A stretch of DNA of 64,000 nt from an uncultured Maribacter sp. (GTDB lineage: Bacteria; Bacteroidota; Bacteroidia; Flavobacteriales; Flavobacteriaceae), in the NCBI RefSeq assembly GCF_947500985.1, contig NZ_CANMTX010000004.1, positions 186,001 to 250,000 on the forward strand, given 5' to 3'. The notes below the pieces were generated by a model that saw only the letters and a list, made by a program, of their open reading frames with translations, had not been told where the DNA came from and did not search any database. The translations under genes and the position numbers were made by a program. Positions 8,416-17,692 of this stretch are shown one piece after another (the stretch's first letter is position 1; each line of letters starts with the position of its first letter).

Positions 8416-11253
8416 TTAGAACTGGTAACTATATCCTAAAGAAATTGCTTGTCCTGGATACCTAGAAGAATAAACTTGGTCTTCTGCACCAAATGATTGA
8501 TAAACACTTTCGATGTCATCGTTCAATATATTTTCGAATTTCAAAGATATTTTGCTGCTGTTATCTTTCCCGAATTCTTTGCTAAGGTTAAATTTTAAAT
8601 TATTGAATGGTAATGTGTATACATCTGGAATATCACCGTTACCTACAATCTCTAAAGTTTTACCTTGAACATTGTAAACAAGTCCACCTTGCCATCCATT
8701 GTCATTATTATCGTAGCTAAATCCAACATTTAACAAAAATGGTGATTGTCCTTGTAGTTGTCTGAATTCATCGAGGGTTTCGCCTGTTCTTAGGTTATCA
8801 ATTCTTGCAGCTTCTTCATCTTCACTATATGTTTGCTGAGATTCAATAACAGAAATGTTAGCATTGAAATTGAAATTTTCCCATCCCGGTATAAAGTCCA
8901 TATTTCTTCTATATTCTAGTTCAGCGCCAAATACTTTGGCATCACCTAAGTTTAGAGGAATAAATTGACCTCTAGCTTCTCTAATGAATGTAAGTTCTAT
9001 AGGGTCATCAAAAGTTTTAGCAAAACCACTAACCGCAAAGAAATTTGTTCCTTCGCCATAAGCTTCAAATCTTATATCATAGTTATTAACATAAGTTGGT
9101 TGAATATCAATATTACCAATAAAGAATGTACTTGATACTGGATCAAAAATTTGAGCATTAGAAGCTTCTTTAAAAGAAGGTCTTGCTGTAGTACTAGAGA
9201 AAGATGCTCTCAACTTTTTATTAGCTTCTTCATTTAAATCATATATGAAGTTTGCAGAAGGAAAAAAGTCAGCTTTGTCTAAGATACTTTGATTGTCAAA
9301 AACTTCACCATCTTGATTTTCACCTGAGTAACGAAGGTCAAACTTTTCAAATCTTACACCAACAATGGCATTAAATCTATCAGATAGTTTAAATTCATCT
9401 CCAACATAACCAGCGCCAACAGTAATTTGAGAGTTGAAAGAGTCGGATATGTTAGAATCACGTCTTACATAAGTACCTTCTCTTGTTTCTGGATTATATA
9501 TGTTTTCAGGAGCTAAAATCAAATCTGCATTACCTTCGAAATTAAGGCTAAAGTTACCTGCTTGTGATTGTATCGGTGTTGAGAATTGATTTACAACAAA
9601 GTCTCTTTCTTTAATAGTATAAGCACCGCCAAATTTAAGTTTTGCATCTCTACCAAATAATTGATGTTTTCTTGTAAGGTCTAATTTACTAGCTACATTG
9701 TATTCTTCTAGGTCTCTCCAAATTCTACTTGGGTCTCCAGATTCGCTAGGTGAAATGGTGAAGTTTCCAGTTTCTGGCTCAAATCTAAAAGGAGTTGTTC
9801 TTAAATCTTTATCGTAGATTTTAGAAAATGTTGGCGAAACTTTCCAAGAAATTTTCCAAGAAGCATCTTCGTTCGTGTGTTCACCATTTAATAAAATGTT
9901 AGTAATAGAACGTTGTGTATATGTTAATACATCTTTGAAAATAGTGTTAGAGTTTACATTAAAATTATCTTGTCTAATGTATGAAGCACCAGATTCTCCG
10001 TTTTGTATATGTAATACATTTAACTTGTATTTAGATTGAAGGCTTTTAAATGAAATACCTGCAAGACCACTAATAAGTACATTATTAACTCCTGTATTAC
10101 CAGATTGTGTTCTGTCATCAGTTAATTCAAGAACAGATTTGTCTTGATCTTCTTTTCTAAAGACCTGTCCGCTAACAACATCTTCGTAAAATTCAGTACT
10201 GTTTTTATAAGTAAGAGAGGCTAAATAGCCTATTTTTTTAGTGCCATCTTCATTAAGGTTATATTGGTTACCAGCAGTAAAACCAATATTGAAATCTGCA
10301 CCACTTTGATCTTCAAGTGCTTTTAGATTTGGTTCCAATAATCTTGTTAGAGCAGCAGATCTATTACCATCAACAACAGGTAAAGGTGTTTCTATATTTT
10401 GAGGTATTGCTAAATCTCTTTGGCCATTATCAAAACCTAATGCATCTGTTGGGCTACCATCATAACTGAGGTAATTGTTCTTAAAGTGCATGCTAGAGTT
10501 ATAACCTAAACCAGCTGAGAAACTGTATTCTGCTCTTGATGGGAAATCTTTGGTAACAATATCAACGACACCACCGGTAAAATCTGCAGGTTGGTCTGCA
10601 GTTGCAGATTTGATTACAATAATATTGTCAAGAATGTTTGTTGGGAAAATATCTAATTGCAAAGTGTTTCTGTCTGGATCAAGACCAGGTACATCTACAC
10701 CATTTAAAATAGACTTGGTATAACGGTCACCTAAACCACGAACGTAAACAAATTTACCTCCTTGTACAGATACACCAGGTACCGATTTAATAGCACTAGC
10801 AATATCGCTAGCACCAGATTTTTTAATGCTTTGTATAGATAAACCATCCAATAATGCTACCGAATTCTTTTGTAGATTTAATACAGAAGCTTCTGTGTTT
10901 TTACTAACAGTTGTTGTAACCACTACTTCGTCTAGCGCATTTGCAAGCGGATTTAAAGTAATATCTATTATTTGCTCTGCACCAGGCGCAACAACTACTT
11001 CGGCTACTTCTTTTGTTTCGTATCCTAAGTACGAAAAAGTAACGGTGTAAGTGCCAGGCTCAACGTCTAGAACATATTTTCCATCAAAATCTGATGTGGT
11101 TCCTTTTGTAGTGCCTTTGATAAGAATATTTGCAAAAGGAAGAACGTCATTAAATTCACCATCGTTTACCGTTCCTGAAATAATACCTTCTTGCGCAAAG
11201 ATAGCTTGAGAAGAAAAGGTGATGAGTAAAATGAATAATAACTTAAGTTTCAT
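8416..11253 (-). CDS. TonB-dependent outer membrane receptor
   Basis: 945 residues. Order: signal peptide (1-21, ending FAQ), carboxypeptidase-regulatory-like beta domain (about 25-105), a TonB-box-like LDEVVVTTT near 105, plug domain with SVPGVSVQGG, YVRGLGDRY and GGVVDIVTK (about 120-235), then a 22-strand-type barrel ending in the expected terminal Phe (LGYSYQF). It imports a ligand across the outer membrane with TonB energy. There is no SusD partner, so a polysaccharide locus is unlikely. It lies downstream of the beta-helix-like lipoprotein in the same orientation (about 100 bp gap, with a weak hairpin between). Ligand unknown; phosphate-related uptake is suggested only by the neighbouring PhoB/PhoR-like pair. 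Confidence 0.93.
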   Translation of the reverse strand: MKLKLLFILLITFSSQAIFAQEGIISGTVNDGEFNDVLPFANILIKGTTKGTTSDFDGKYVLDVEPGTYTVTFSYLGYETKEVAEVVVAPGAEQIIDITLNPLANALDEVVVTTTVSKNTEASVLNLQKNSVALLDGLSIQSIKKSGASDIASAIKSVPGVSVQGGKFVYVRGLGDRYTKSILNGVDVPGLDPDRNTLQLDIFPTNILDNIIVIKSATADQPADFTGGVVDIVTKDFPSRAEYSFSAGLGYNSSMHFKNNYLSYDGSPTDALGFDNGQRDLAIPQNIETPLPVVDGNRSAALTRLLEPNLKALEDQSGADFNIGFTAGNQYNLNEDGTKKIGYLASLTYKNSTEFYEDVVSGQVFRKEDQDKSVLELTDDRTQSGNTGVNNVLISGLAGISFKSLQSKYKLNVLHIQNGESGASYIRQDNFNVNSNTIFKDVLTYTQRSITNILLNGEHTNEDASWKISWKVSPTFSKIYDKDLRTTPFRFEPETGNFTISPSESGDPSRIWRDLEEYNVASKLDLTRKHQLFGRDAKLKFGGAYTIKERDFVVNQFSTPIQSQAGNFSLNFEGNADLILAPENIYNPETREGTYVRRDSNISDSFNSQITVGAGYVGDEFKLSDRFNAIVGVRFEKFDLRYSGENQDGEVFDNQSILDKADFFPSANFIYDLNEEANKKLRASFSSTTARPSFKEASNAQIFDPVSSTFFIGNIDIQPTYVNNYDIRFEAYGEGTNFFAVSGFAKTFDDPIELTFIREARGQFIPLNLGDAKVFGAELEYRRNMDFIPGWENFNFNANISVIESQQTYSEDEEAARIDNLRTGETLDEFRQLQGQSPFLLNVGFSYDNNDNGWQGGLVYNVQGKTLEIVGNGDIPDVYTLPFNNLKFNLSKEFGKDNSSKISLKFENILNDDIESVYQSFGAEDQVYSSRYPGQAISLGYSYQF

Positions 11254-11285
11254 AATAAATTAATTGAAATTATTAAAAAAGAAAT

Positions 11286-11324
11286 AAATTGCCCGCCTAT
11301 AGATTAGTCTAAGACGAGCAATTT
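11286..11324 (-). terminator. hairpin between the lipoprotein gene and the TonB receptor
   Basis: AAATTGCCCG and CGAGCAATTT pair over 10 bp (one G-U in the minus-strand RNA) around a 19-base loop. The following T tract is weak, so this may attenuate rather than stop transcription from the lipoprotein gene into the receptor. Confidence 0.45.
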
Positions 11325-11353
11325 TTATGTGTAACTATTATTTGTATTTATAA

Positions 11354-12646
11354 TTAGAAACCTAAGCTAGCTTTAGTATTAGCGTAAGTCCAAGAAAAAG
11401 CAGAAGTGTCAGCACCAACAGTTCCTTCTGTTACGGCAGATGAGAAAGTTGCGGCATCAGCTTCAAAAGTTGTACTGTCTGTAGTATCATTAAATACTTC
11501 AGAAGAAGCAGTAACACCAGTTGGTAATACTATTTCCCAGTTGGTAAATACTAATGAACCTGCAGTATAATTAGCGGCAACACCTTCGTTGTCTAATTCA
11601 ACATCAGAAAGTTGTAAATCAGTACCTACTCCTGTAAAATTAGTTACTAATATATTGTTGCTAGTACCTTGTGCGTTTGAACGGTAATCTGCGATTTCAC
11701 CATTTTCAACATTGTCAACTAAACCTATTAAAGTAGCGTTTGTTAAAGTAAAGCCACCTTGTAAAGAACCTTCTGGTCCGTCAATTTCTAAAGCGTGATC
11801 AGAAATACCGCCTTGTACAACTACTGCATTATCAATAGTACCCGAGTAAGCCTGGTCAATATCAAGACCGTCATCGCCTTGTGCCCATACAAATAGGTTA
11901 GTAGCGTTTACGCTTCCACCAAAGAATTCAACACCATCATCAACATTACCAACAACTTCAATATTGTCAACAGTTGTTCCAGTGCCAACTGCACCTAAAG
12001 TAAGACCGTTAATTTCGTTTCCTTCACCAATTAAAGCACCACCATGACGAATAGAGATGTACTGTAAAATACCTGAATCATCGGCAGAGTCAGATCCGCC
12101 ATATAAACCTTTATCTCCATCAGTATCGGTAGGAACTCCTTCTATCTGAGCAGATTCAGCATCACCATCAAAAGATGCAGGTGCATTACCTAATACGATT
12201 AAACCGCCCCAAAGACCACGATCGTTTTGATCAAGGTTAGTACCGGCAGTTTCTCCTATTTCAATATTGTCAGCTGCAGAAGTAAAAATTATTGGCGCTG
12301 TAGCAGTACCTATAGCTTCAATTTTACTACCTCTTGTTACTATTAATACAGAAGCATTAACACCTGATCCAGCGTTTGCTTTTATAATTGTACCTGGCTC
12401 AATAGTAAGTGTAGCTCCTTCAGAAACGAATACTCTACCATCTAAAGTGACAATTTTATCAGCGGTCCATGTAACATCTGTAACGATGTCTTCAGAAACA
12501 GTTATTGAAGTTTCAACTTCAGTTTCTGTTGTTACCGTATCTACAACGATTACTTCTTTTTCAATTTCTACTACTGTTTCTTTTTCACAAGACGCTGCAG
12601 CGATGATGGCAGTAACGGTAGCAAGTGACCAAATAATTTTTTTCAT
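11354..12646 (-). CDS. beta-helix-like secreted lipoprotein
   Basis: 430 residues from the ATG at 12646. The in-frame start at 12721 would place 25 residues before a good signal peptide and is rejected. The signal peptide ends AAASC, followed by EKETVVEIEKEV, a strongly acidic/charged tether. The rest is repetitive and small-residue-rich (VFVSEGATLTIEPGTIIKA, GLWGGLIVLGNAP, LQYISIRHGG, VDDGVEFFGGSV, DHALEIDGPEG), the pattern of a right-handed parallel beta-helix. It is the first gene of the unit with the TonB receptor and divergent from the PhoB-like regulator. It may capture ligand at the cell surface for the receptor; that is inference from position. Confidence 0.8.
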   Translation of the reverse strand: MKKIIWSLATVTAIIAAASCEKETVVEIEKEVIVVDTVTTETEVETSITVSEDIVTDVTWTADKIVTLDGRVFVSEGATLTIEPGTIIKANAGSGVNASVLIVTRGSKIEAIGTATAPIIFTSAADNIEIGETAGTNLDQNDRGLWGGLIVLGNAPASFDGDAESAQIEGVPTDTDGDKGLYGGSDSADDSGILQYISIRHGGALIGEGNEINGLTLGAVGTGTTVDNIEVVGNVDDGVEFFGGSVNATNLFVWAQGDDGLDIDQAYSGTIDNAVVVQGGISDHALEIDGPEGSLQGGFTLTNATLIGLVDNVENGEIADYRSNAQGTSNNILVTNFTGVGTDLQLSDVELDNEGVAANYTAGSLVFTNWEIVLPTGVTASSEVFNDTTDSTTFEADAATFSSAVTEGTVGADTSAFSWTYANTKASLGF

Positions 12647-12821
12647 CTTTTCTTTTTGAATTATTAATTTAATTAGGTTGGCAATAGAGTTCTTAACAAT
12701 TACAATTTTATTGCACTGCAAAGAAAGAGTGCAGTTGTAATGTTCGGGTTAGATTCGTGTTAAACATTTATTTTGTTAATGTTATGTAAACGTTACTACA
12801 TTAAATCAATGTTAACTGACG

Positions 12822-12850
12822 TTGCAGTAATAGTATTATCTTTACTTTTG
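12822..12850 (+). promoter_or_regulatory. promoter of the PhoB/PhoR-like operon
   Basis: TTG at 12822-12824 and TACTTTTG at 12843-12850 match the Bacteroidota -33/-7 pattern with an 18-bp spacer, 25 bp before the ATG at 12876. The upstream 60 bp is rich in GTTAA/GTTA elements that could be response-regulator sites. Confidence 0.55.
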
Positions 12851-12875
12851 AGCGAATCAATCTAATTTGAAAACC

Positions 12876-13562
12876 ATGAAAAAGAAGGACATTAAGATAC
12901 TCTTAGTTGATGATGAGCCAGACATTCTAGAGATAGTGGCCTACAATTTATCTGCCGAAGGGTACGATGTGTACACCGCTAAAAATGGTGCCGATGGTGT
13001 AGCTAAGGCAAAAAAGAAAATGCCACACCTTATTATACTAGATGTAATGATGCCCGAGATGGATGGTATTGAAGCTTGTGAGATTCTAAGAAGAACTCCT
13101 GGTATGGAAAATACTATTATTACCTTCTTAACAGCTAGGGGAGAAGATTATTCTCAAGTAGCCGGTTTTGATGCAGGTGCAGATGATTATATTACAAAGC
13201 CTATTAAACCAAAAGTGTTGGTGAGTAAGGTGAATGCACTACTAAGACGTATTAAGAACGAAGAAAACGCTCAAGAAGATATAACCCAGGTAGGCGATAT
13301 AGTTATTAATAGAGAAGAATATAAGATTGTCAAGAAAGGTAAAGAAATCATTTTACCAAGAAAAGAATTTGAACTTCTTGCCCTGTTAACTTCAAAACCT
13401 AGTAAAGTATTTAAAAGAGAAGTAATTCTTGATAAAGTATGGGGTAATGAAGTGGTTGTCGGTGGTAGAACCATTGATGTGCATATTAGAAAGCTTCGCG
13501 AAAAAATTGGAGAAGACCATTTTAAGACCGTTAAGGGAGTAGGATATAAGTTTGTACTCTAA
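12876..13562 (+). CDS. OmpR/PhoB-family response regulator
   Basis: 228 residues from the ATG at 12876; a TTG nine bases upstream is the alternative start. The receiver domain (1-120) has the acidic pocket VDDE at 11-14, the phosphoacceptor in ILDVMMPEMDG (D56), a TAR switch residue segment and the K of DYITKPIKPK. The C-terminal winged helix (about 135-228) has the RTIDVHIRKLREKIG recognition region and VKGVGYKF. Its stop is immediately followed by the kinase ATG. The divergent beta-helix lipoprotein/TonB receptor pair is the obvious candidate target. The name phoB is not given because no pst or phoU genes are present. Confidence 0.92.
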   Translation: MKKKDIKILLVDDEPDILEIVAYNLSAEGYDVYTAKNGADGVAKAKKKMPHLIILDVMMPEMDGIEACEILRRTPGMENTIITFLTARGEDYSQVAGFDAGADDYITKPIKPKVLVSKVNALLRRIKNEENAQEDITQVGDIVINREEYKIVKKGKEIILPRKEFELLALLTSKPSKVFKREVILDKVWGNEVVVGGRTIDVHIRKLREKIGEDHFKTVKGVGYKFVL

Positions 13563-14633
13563 ATGGCTGCTAAAGTTCGTTCAAGAAAATCATATCGTTT
13601 TGCATTTCGCTCATCGCTTTATATTGTAATAATCGGCATAGCTGTGCTAGCATTGTTACAATGGCGATTTAGTACCATAAATTGGGGTATTTTGTTATTT
13701 GCAGCGTTGTTCTTTTTTATTATTTCTTTTATCACTTTGCAATTAAGAATAGAAAAATTCATCTACAAACGAATTAAAAAAATCTATGATGATGTAGAGT
13801 TATTAGAATCTAGTACCATACTCTCATATCCTGTTACTACAGATATGAGAACCTTAACCGCAGAAATTGAAAAGTTTGCAAAGGATAAGAAAATTGAAAT
13901 AGACACATTAAAAATTCGAGAAGAATACCGAAAGGACTTTTTAGGTAATGTGTCTCACGAGCTAAAAACTCCGCTGTTTACTGTGCAAGGCTACATTGAA
14001 ACCTTGTTAGATGGTGCAATTGATGACAAAAATGTTCGTAAGAAGTATTTAATACGAGCCAATAAAGCGGTAGACCGGTTAATCTATATTGTAAAAGATT
14101 TAGATTTAATAACCAAGTTAGAGGTTGGGCATCTTAATCTTGAAAAGCATTCGTTCGATATTATAGATTTAATACAAAGCGTATTTGATCTGTTAGAGAT
14201 GAAAGCAGCCAAGAAAAATATAACCCTAACTTTTGATATGGAATATGTTGACCCCATATTCGTATTTGCAGATAAAGAGAAAATACAACAGGTGCTAACA
14301 AATTTATTGGTCAACTCCATTAAATATGGTAATGACAATGGTACAACCGAAGTAAGTGTAGAAGACTTGGTCAAGAATAAGGTAATTGTAAGAGTAACTG
14401 ATAATGGTGAAGGCATACCTGCAATACATATTCCTCGACTTTTTGAACGTTTTTATAGAGTAGATCAAAGTGGTAGCCGCCGTGAAGGAGGCTCTGGGTT
14501 GGGTCTTGCTATTGTAAAACATGTAATAGAAGCTCATGGAGAAAAAATCTATGTAGAAAGCGCTGTTGAGGTTGGATCGGAGTTTTCTTTTACGCTAGAG
14601 AAAAGTATCGTTCAAATAGAGGAAGTACAATAA
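13563..14633 (+). CDS. PhoR-like sensor histidine kinase
   Basis: 356 residues. Two membrane segments (about 16-34 and 38-58) are separated by only a few residues, so there is almost no periplasmic sensor domain, as in PhoR. Then comes a short cytoplasmic linker, HisKA with NVSHELKTPLF (phospho-His near 131), and HATPase_c with NLLVNSIKYG, DNGEGIP and GSGLGLAIVKH. It autophosphorylates and passes phosphate to the regulator encoded directly upstream (0 bp gap). The lack of a periplasmic domain suggests input from another membrane protein or the cytoplasm. Confidence 0.92.
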   Translation: MAAKVRSRKSYRFAFRSSLYIVIIGIAVLALLQWRFSTINWGILLFAALFFFIISFITLQLRIEKFIYKRIKKIYDDVELLESSTILSYPVTTDMRTLTAEIEKFAKDKKIEIDTLKIREEYRKDFLGNVSHELKTPLFTVQGYIETLLDGAIDDKNVRKKYLIRANKAVDRLIYIVKDLDLITKLEVGHLNLEKHSFDIIDLIQSVFDLLEMKAAKKNITLTFDMEYVDPIFVFADKEKIQQVLTNLLVNSIKYGNDNGTTEVSVEDLVKNKVIVRVTDNGEGIPAIHIPRLFERFYRVDQSGSRREGGSGLGLAIVKHVIEAHGEKIYVESAVEVGSEFSFTLEKSIVQIEEVQ

Positions 14634-14655
14634 TCGCTAACCCTCTCTTTTTTCT

Positions 14656-14663
14656 TAGATTTG
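14656..14663 (+). promoter_or_regulatory. -7 promoter box for trmB
   Basis: TAGATTTG fits TANNTTTG and lies 22 bp before the GTG start; no clear -33 TTG was found. Confidence 0.4.
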
Positions 14664-14685
14664 CCGCAGTTTAGATGTAATAATT

Positions 14686-15354
14686 GTGGGAAGTAAAAAT
14701 AAATTAAAGAGATTTCAAGAAAACGAGACGTTTTCAAACGTAATTCAACCAACAAGAGAAGAAGTGGTAGGCGGTTTCCCGTTGAAAGGAAAGTGGAATA
14801 CCCATTTCAAAAATGATAATCCTATAGTGTTAGAATTGGGTTGTGGAAAAGGGGAGTATACTGTAGGGTTGGCAAAGAAGTTCCCGAATAAGAATTTTAT
14901 AGGTATCGATATAAAAGGTGCCCGATTCTGGAAAGGAGCTAAAGAGGCTATTGAAGGAGATTTACCAAATGTTTGTTTTATACGAACTCAAATTGAATTG
15001 GTGGATTATCTTTTTGGTAAAGAGGAGGTATCTGAAATTTGGATAACCTTCCCAGATCCTCAAATAAAATATAAACGAACCAAACATCGTATGACCAATA
15101 CGGCATTTTTAGAACGTTACAAGAAAGTTCTAAAACCTGAAGGAACGGTGAATCTTAAAACAGATAGCGAGTTCATGCATGGGTATACGCTAGGTCTACT
15201 TCACGGTCTAGGGTTAGAGGTACTTTATGCCAACCATGATGTGTATAAGAATGAGGGTAGCCCTAAAGAAGTCTTAGAAATACAGACTTTCTATGAAAAT
15301 CAGTATCTTGAAAAAGGAAAGCCTATTACTTTTATTAGGTTCAAGGTAAACTGA
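14686..15354 (+). CDS. trmB: tRNA (guanine-N7-)-methyltransferase
   Basis: 222 residues from a GTG start; the N-terminus GSKNKLKRF is the usual beginning in Bacteroidota. Methylates G46 of tRNA with S-adenosylmethionine. The SAM motif is LELGCGKGEYT (near 48-58), followed by GIDIKGARFWKGA, and the family's catalytic region WITFPDPQIKYK near residue 122 with RMTN after it. It is 53 bp after the kinase gene and 4 bp before the LysE-family gene. Confidence 0.93.
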   Translation: MGSKNKLKRFQENETFSNVIQPTREEVVGGFPLKGKWNTHFKNDNPIVLELGCGKGEYTVGLAKKFPNKNFIGIDIKGARFWKGAKEAIEGDLPNVCFIRTQIELVDYLFGKEEVSEIWITFPDPQIKYKRTKHRMTNTAFLERYKKVLKPEGTVNLKTDSEFMHGYTLGLLHGLGLEVLYANHDVYKNEGSPKEVLEIQTFYENQYLEKGKPITFIRFKVN

Positions 15355-15358
15355 TTCA

Positions 15359-15985
15359 ATGCAACAATTACCTATTTTATTTGTATTCACTTTTGGTGCT
15401 GCCTTCTTAGCATCATTGCCACCCGGTTTGCTGAATTTAAATGCAGCAAAGACAAGTGTAGAAAAGGGAAAAACAAATGGAATAATTTTTGGTTTGGGTG
15501 TAGCACTAGCTGTTATGCTACAAACATATGTTGCGGTACGGATTGCAAAATTAATATCTAGAAACCAGCATGTAATAGAAGTATTGCTACAATTGGCATT
15601 AGGTATCTTTTTTGTGTTGGCAATTGTATTTTTTATAAAGGGTAGAAAGCAAGAGAATAAGCCGCTGATACTTACCGAAACTAAAAAGCGAAATAGTTTT
15701 TCTAAAGGGGTGTTCTTGGCACTTATTAATCTTTTGGCGATACCTTATTATAGCGGATTAAATACGGTTTTTCACTCTCAAGGATTTATGACCTTCAAAA
15801 TCATAGATGAGGTTTTGTTTATTCTGGCAGCAGGCAGTGGTACTTTTCTTGCTATGTATTTATATGTGATCTATTTTAATAAGTGGGAGCATAAAACAAC
15901 GTCGTTCTCTAAGAACAGTAATTTTATTTTAAGCGGATTAATGGTATTGTTATTTGTAATTACCGCTTTTAGATTGTTTAAATAA
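15359..15985 (+). CDS. LysE/RhtB-family exporter
   Basis: 208 residues with about six hydrophobic segments (near 8-28, 42-62, 70-92, 117-138, 147-168, 185-205). The family signature around SLPPGLLNLNAAKTSVEKG in the first loop fits LysE/RhtB exporters of amino acids and related small molecules. The substrate is unknown. It is 4 bp after trmB and 13 bp before the alkyltransferase-like gene, so the three are probably one transcript. Confidence 0.8.
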   Translation: MQQLPILFVFTFGAAFLASLPPGLLNLNAAKTSVEKGKTNGIIFGLGVALAVMLQTYVAVRIAKLISRNQHVIEVLLQLALGIFFVLAIVFFIKGRKQENKPLILTETKKRNSFSKGVFLALINLLAIPYYSGLNTVFHSQGFMTFKIIDEVLFILAAGSGTFLAMYLYVIYFNKWEHKTTSFSKNSNFILSGLMVLLFVITAFRLFK

Positions 15986-15998
15986 ACGGATATAGCAG

Positions 15999-16343
15999 AT
16001 GAAACCTGAAAATGAGAATTTCTTTGAGAGAGTATATCAGGTGGCACGGTTAATACCAGAGGGGCGTGTAACTTCTTACGGTGCAATAGCCAAATATTTA
16101 GGTGCGGCCCGCAGTGCAAGAATGGTAGGTTGGGCAATGAATGCATCGCATAATATGGATGATATTCCTGCGCATAGAGTAGTCAATAAAGCCGGATTAC
16201 TTACCGGTAAACATCATTTTGACGGCACCAATCTCATGCAACAACTATTAGAAGGTGAAGGAGTAGTAATAAAAGACCTGCAAATCATAAAACTAGAAGA
16301 TTACTTTTGGGATCCTTTTACAGAACTTAAAGCGGAATTATAA
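15999..16343 (+). CDS. alkyltransferase-like (ATL) protein, MGMT family
   Basis: 114 residues covering only the DNA-binding domain of O6-alkylguanine-DNA alkyltransferases. IPEGRVTSYGAIA (19-31), the helix-turn-helix region and the Asn hinge (AMNAS) are present. The active site that would read PCHR in a repair enzyme reads PAHR (57-60), so the alkyl-acceptor Cys is Ala. ATL proteins of this kind bind O6-alkylguanine without repair and, in studied cases, hand lesions to nucleotide excision repair. The downstream gene converges with a gap of only 2 bp. Confidence 0.88.
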   Translation: MKPENENFFERVYQVARLIPEGRVTSYGAIAKYLGAARSARMVGWAMNASHNMDDIPAHRVVNKAGLLTGKHHFDGTNLMQQLLEGEGVVIKDLQIIKLEDYFWDPFTELKAEL

Positions 16344-16345
16344 CA

Positions 16346-17692
16346 CTATTGAAAGGTTAGCGTAAATGTAGTTATCTCATTTGATGCTACCCGAATAGAT
16401 CCACCATGCATTCGCATAATTTGTTTGCTTAAACTTAGACCAATGCCAGTTCCTGTGCTTTTGGTGGTAAAAAATGGAACAAATACCTCATCTAGCATTT
16501 CAGGCGATATACCCGGTCCGTTATCGGTAACGGTGATGTATTTTTTTCCTTGTGGTTCTACACCGGCTTTAATAACAATACTTCCTTCATCTTGCCCTTC
16601 TAAAGCCTGTTGGGCATTTTTACCCAAGTTTAAAAGTATTTGGGTTAGCTGTTTTTCATCGATGTAAAGTTCTAAGTCTTCAGGTTCAGATGATACTTCT
16701 AAAGTAATATTATGTCCGTTGGTATACTCTTGTAATAACAACCTAACTTTTTCTAAAATCTTGCTAGCCGGTATTAATTCTCGATCAGGTTCAGGTACAC
16801 TTAAAAATGTGCGGTAAGACTGTACAAAACTCATTAAATCATTTCCTTGTTCTTTGATAACCTCTAAACCTTTTGCAGAATTTTTTATTTGAAGTTCGCC
16901 AAATTCTTCGGGTGTAGAAAGCACATTTCCTTTCTTAAAATATTTTAAGATAGATTCAGAGATAGAAGTAATCGGGGTAATGGTATTCATAATTTCATGG
17001 GTTAAAACGCGAATCAGTTTTACCCAAGAATCGGTTTCTTTATCATCCAGTTCTTTTTGAATATCATGAACAATGACCAATAATAACTGCTTGCCTTCAA
17101 TAGCAATTGGCGTACACTTTAAAGTCAATTCTTTTTTACCTCGTTCATTTCCTAAAGAATATAGCGTGCTTTCAAAAGGCTCTAAAGATTCAAATAGGCT
17201 ATAGAGATTAGGGTCTATTTGCTTTAATTGTTTAACATGATTTAAAGGCCTGTAATTTAATAAGTTTTGTACCGTAGGGTTGGCATAAAGAATATGACCT
17301 TTATCGTTGACAGTGAATATACCAATATCAGCTTGTCTCAGTATTTCTTGATAATACTGCTCTTGTGCCTGTTTTTTTACATGAATATCTTGAATCATAC
17401 CATTCAACATATTCAAGCTTTGGTTGAGTTCTTCAATAGATTTTACACTCAATTTTTCTGGAAAACGTAAAGTAAAATCTTCATTTTTTATAGCATCGAA
17501 GAAATAAGCAATTTTTCTGTTGGTTTGGTTTACGTAATGTATGAGTCCGTATGTCTGTCCTATAAAAACAAGGCATAATATAACACTTAGTAGGTAATGC
17601 TCTTTAAAGAATAAAAATGCGGTTAACAGGGCACAAACTGCAATTAAAATAATCCTGAAAACAAGTTGGTAGTATATACTTTTGCTAACCAT
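16346..17692 (-). CDS. NtrB-like PAS sensor histidine kinase
   Basis: 448 residues. Two N-terminal membrane segments lie near 10-28 and 33-51, then a coiled linker, a PAS domain (about 108-210, DIGIFTVNDKGHILYANPTV), HisKA with VLTHEIMNTITPITS (phospho-His near 232) and HATPase_c with NLGKNAQQAL, DNGPGIS and TKSTGTGIGLS. It is the NtrB-type partner of the adjacent sigma-54 regulator; the two genes overlap by 1 nt (TAATG). The membrane segments are close together, so sensing is probably within the membrane or through PAS. The divergent efflux array is the likely output. Confidence 0.92.
   Translation of the reverse strand: MVSKSIYYQLVFRIILIAVCALLTAFLFFKEHYLLSVILCLVFIGQTYGLIHYVNQTNRKIAYFFDAIKNEDFTLRFPEKLSVKSIEELNQSLNMLNGMIQDIHVKKQAQEQYYQEILRQADIGIFTVNDKGHILYANPTVQNLLNYRPLNHVKQLKQIDPNLYSLFESLEPFESTLYSLGNERGKKELTLKCTPIAIEGKQLLLVIVHDIQKELDDKETDSWVKLIRVLTHEIMNTITPITSISESILKYFKKGNVLSTPEEFGELQIKNSAKGLEVIKEQGNDLMSFVQSYRTFLSVPEPDRELIPASKILEKVRLLLQEYTNGHNITLEVSSEPEDLELYIDEKQLTQILLNLGKNAQQALEGQDEGSIVIKAGVEPQGKKYITVTDNGPGISPEMLDEVFVPFFTTKSTGTGIGLSLSKQIMRMHGGSIRVASNEITTFTLTFQ

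Noticed and set aside
12876-14633. True PhoB/PhoR named with gene symbols
   Set aside because: Domain layout fits, but there are no pst, phoU or alkaline phosphatase genes in the window; many OmpR-family pairs look alike.
15999-16343. O6-alkylguanine-DNA alkyltransferase (repair enzyme)
   Set aside because: The acceptor Cys of PCHR is Ala, so direct repair is not expected.
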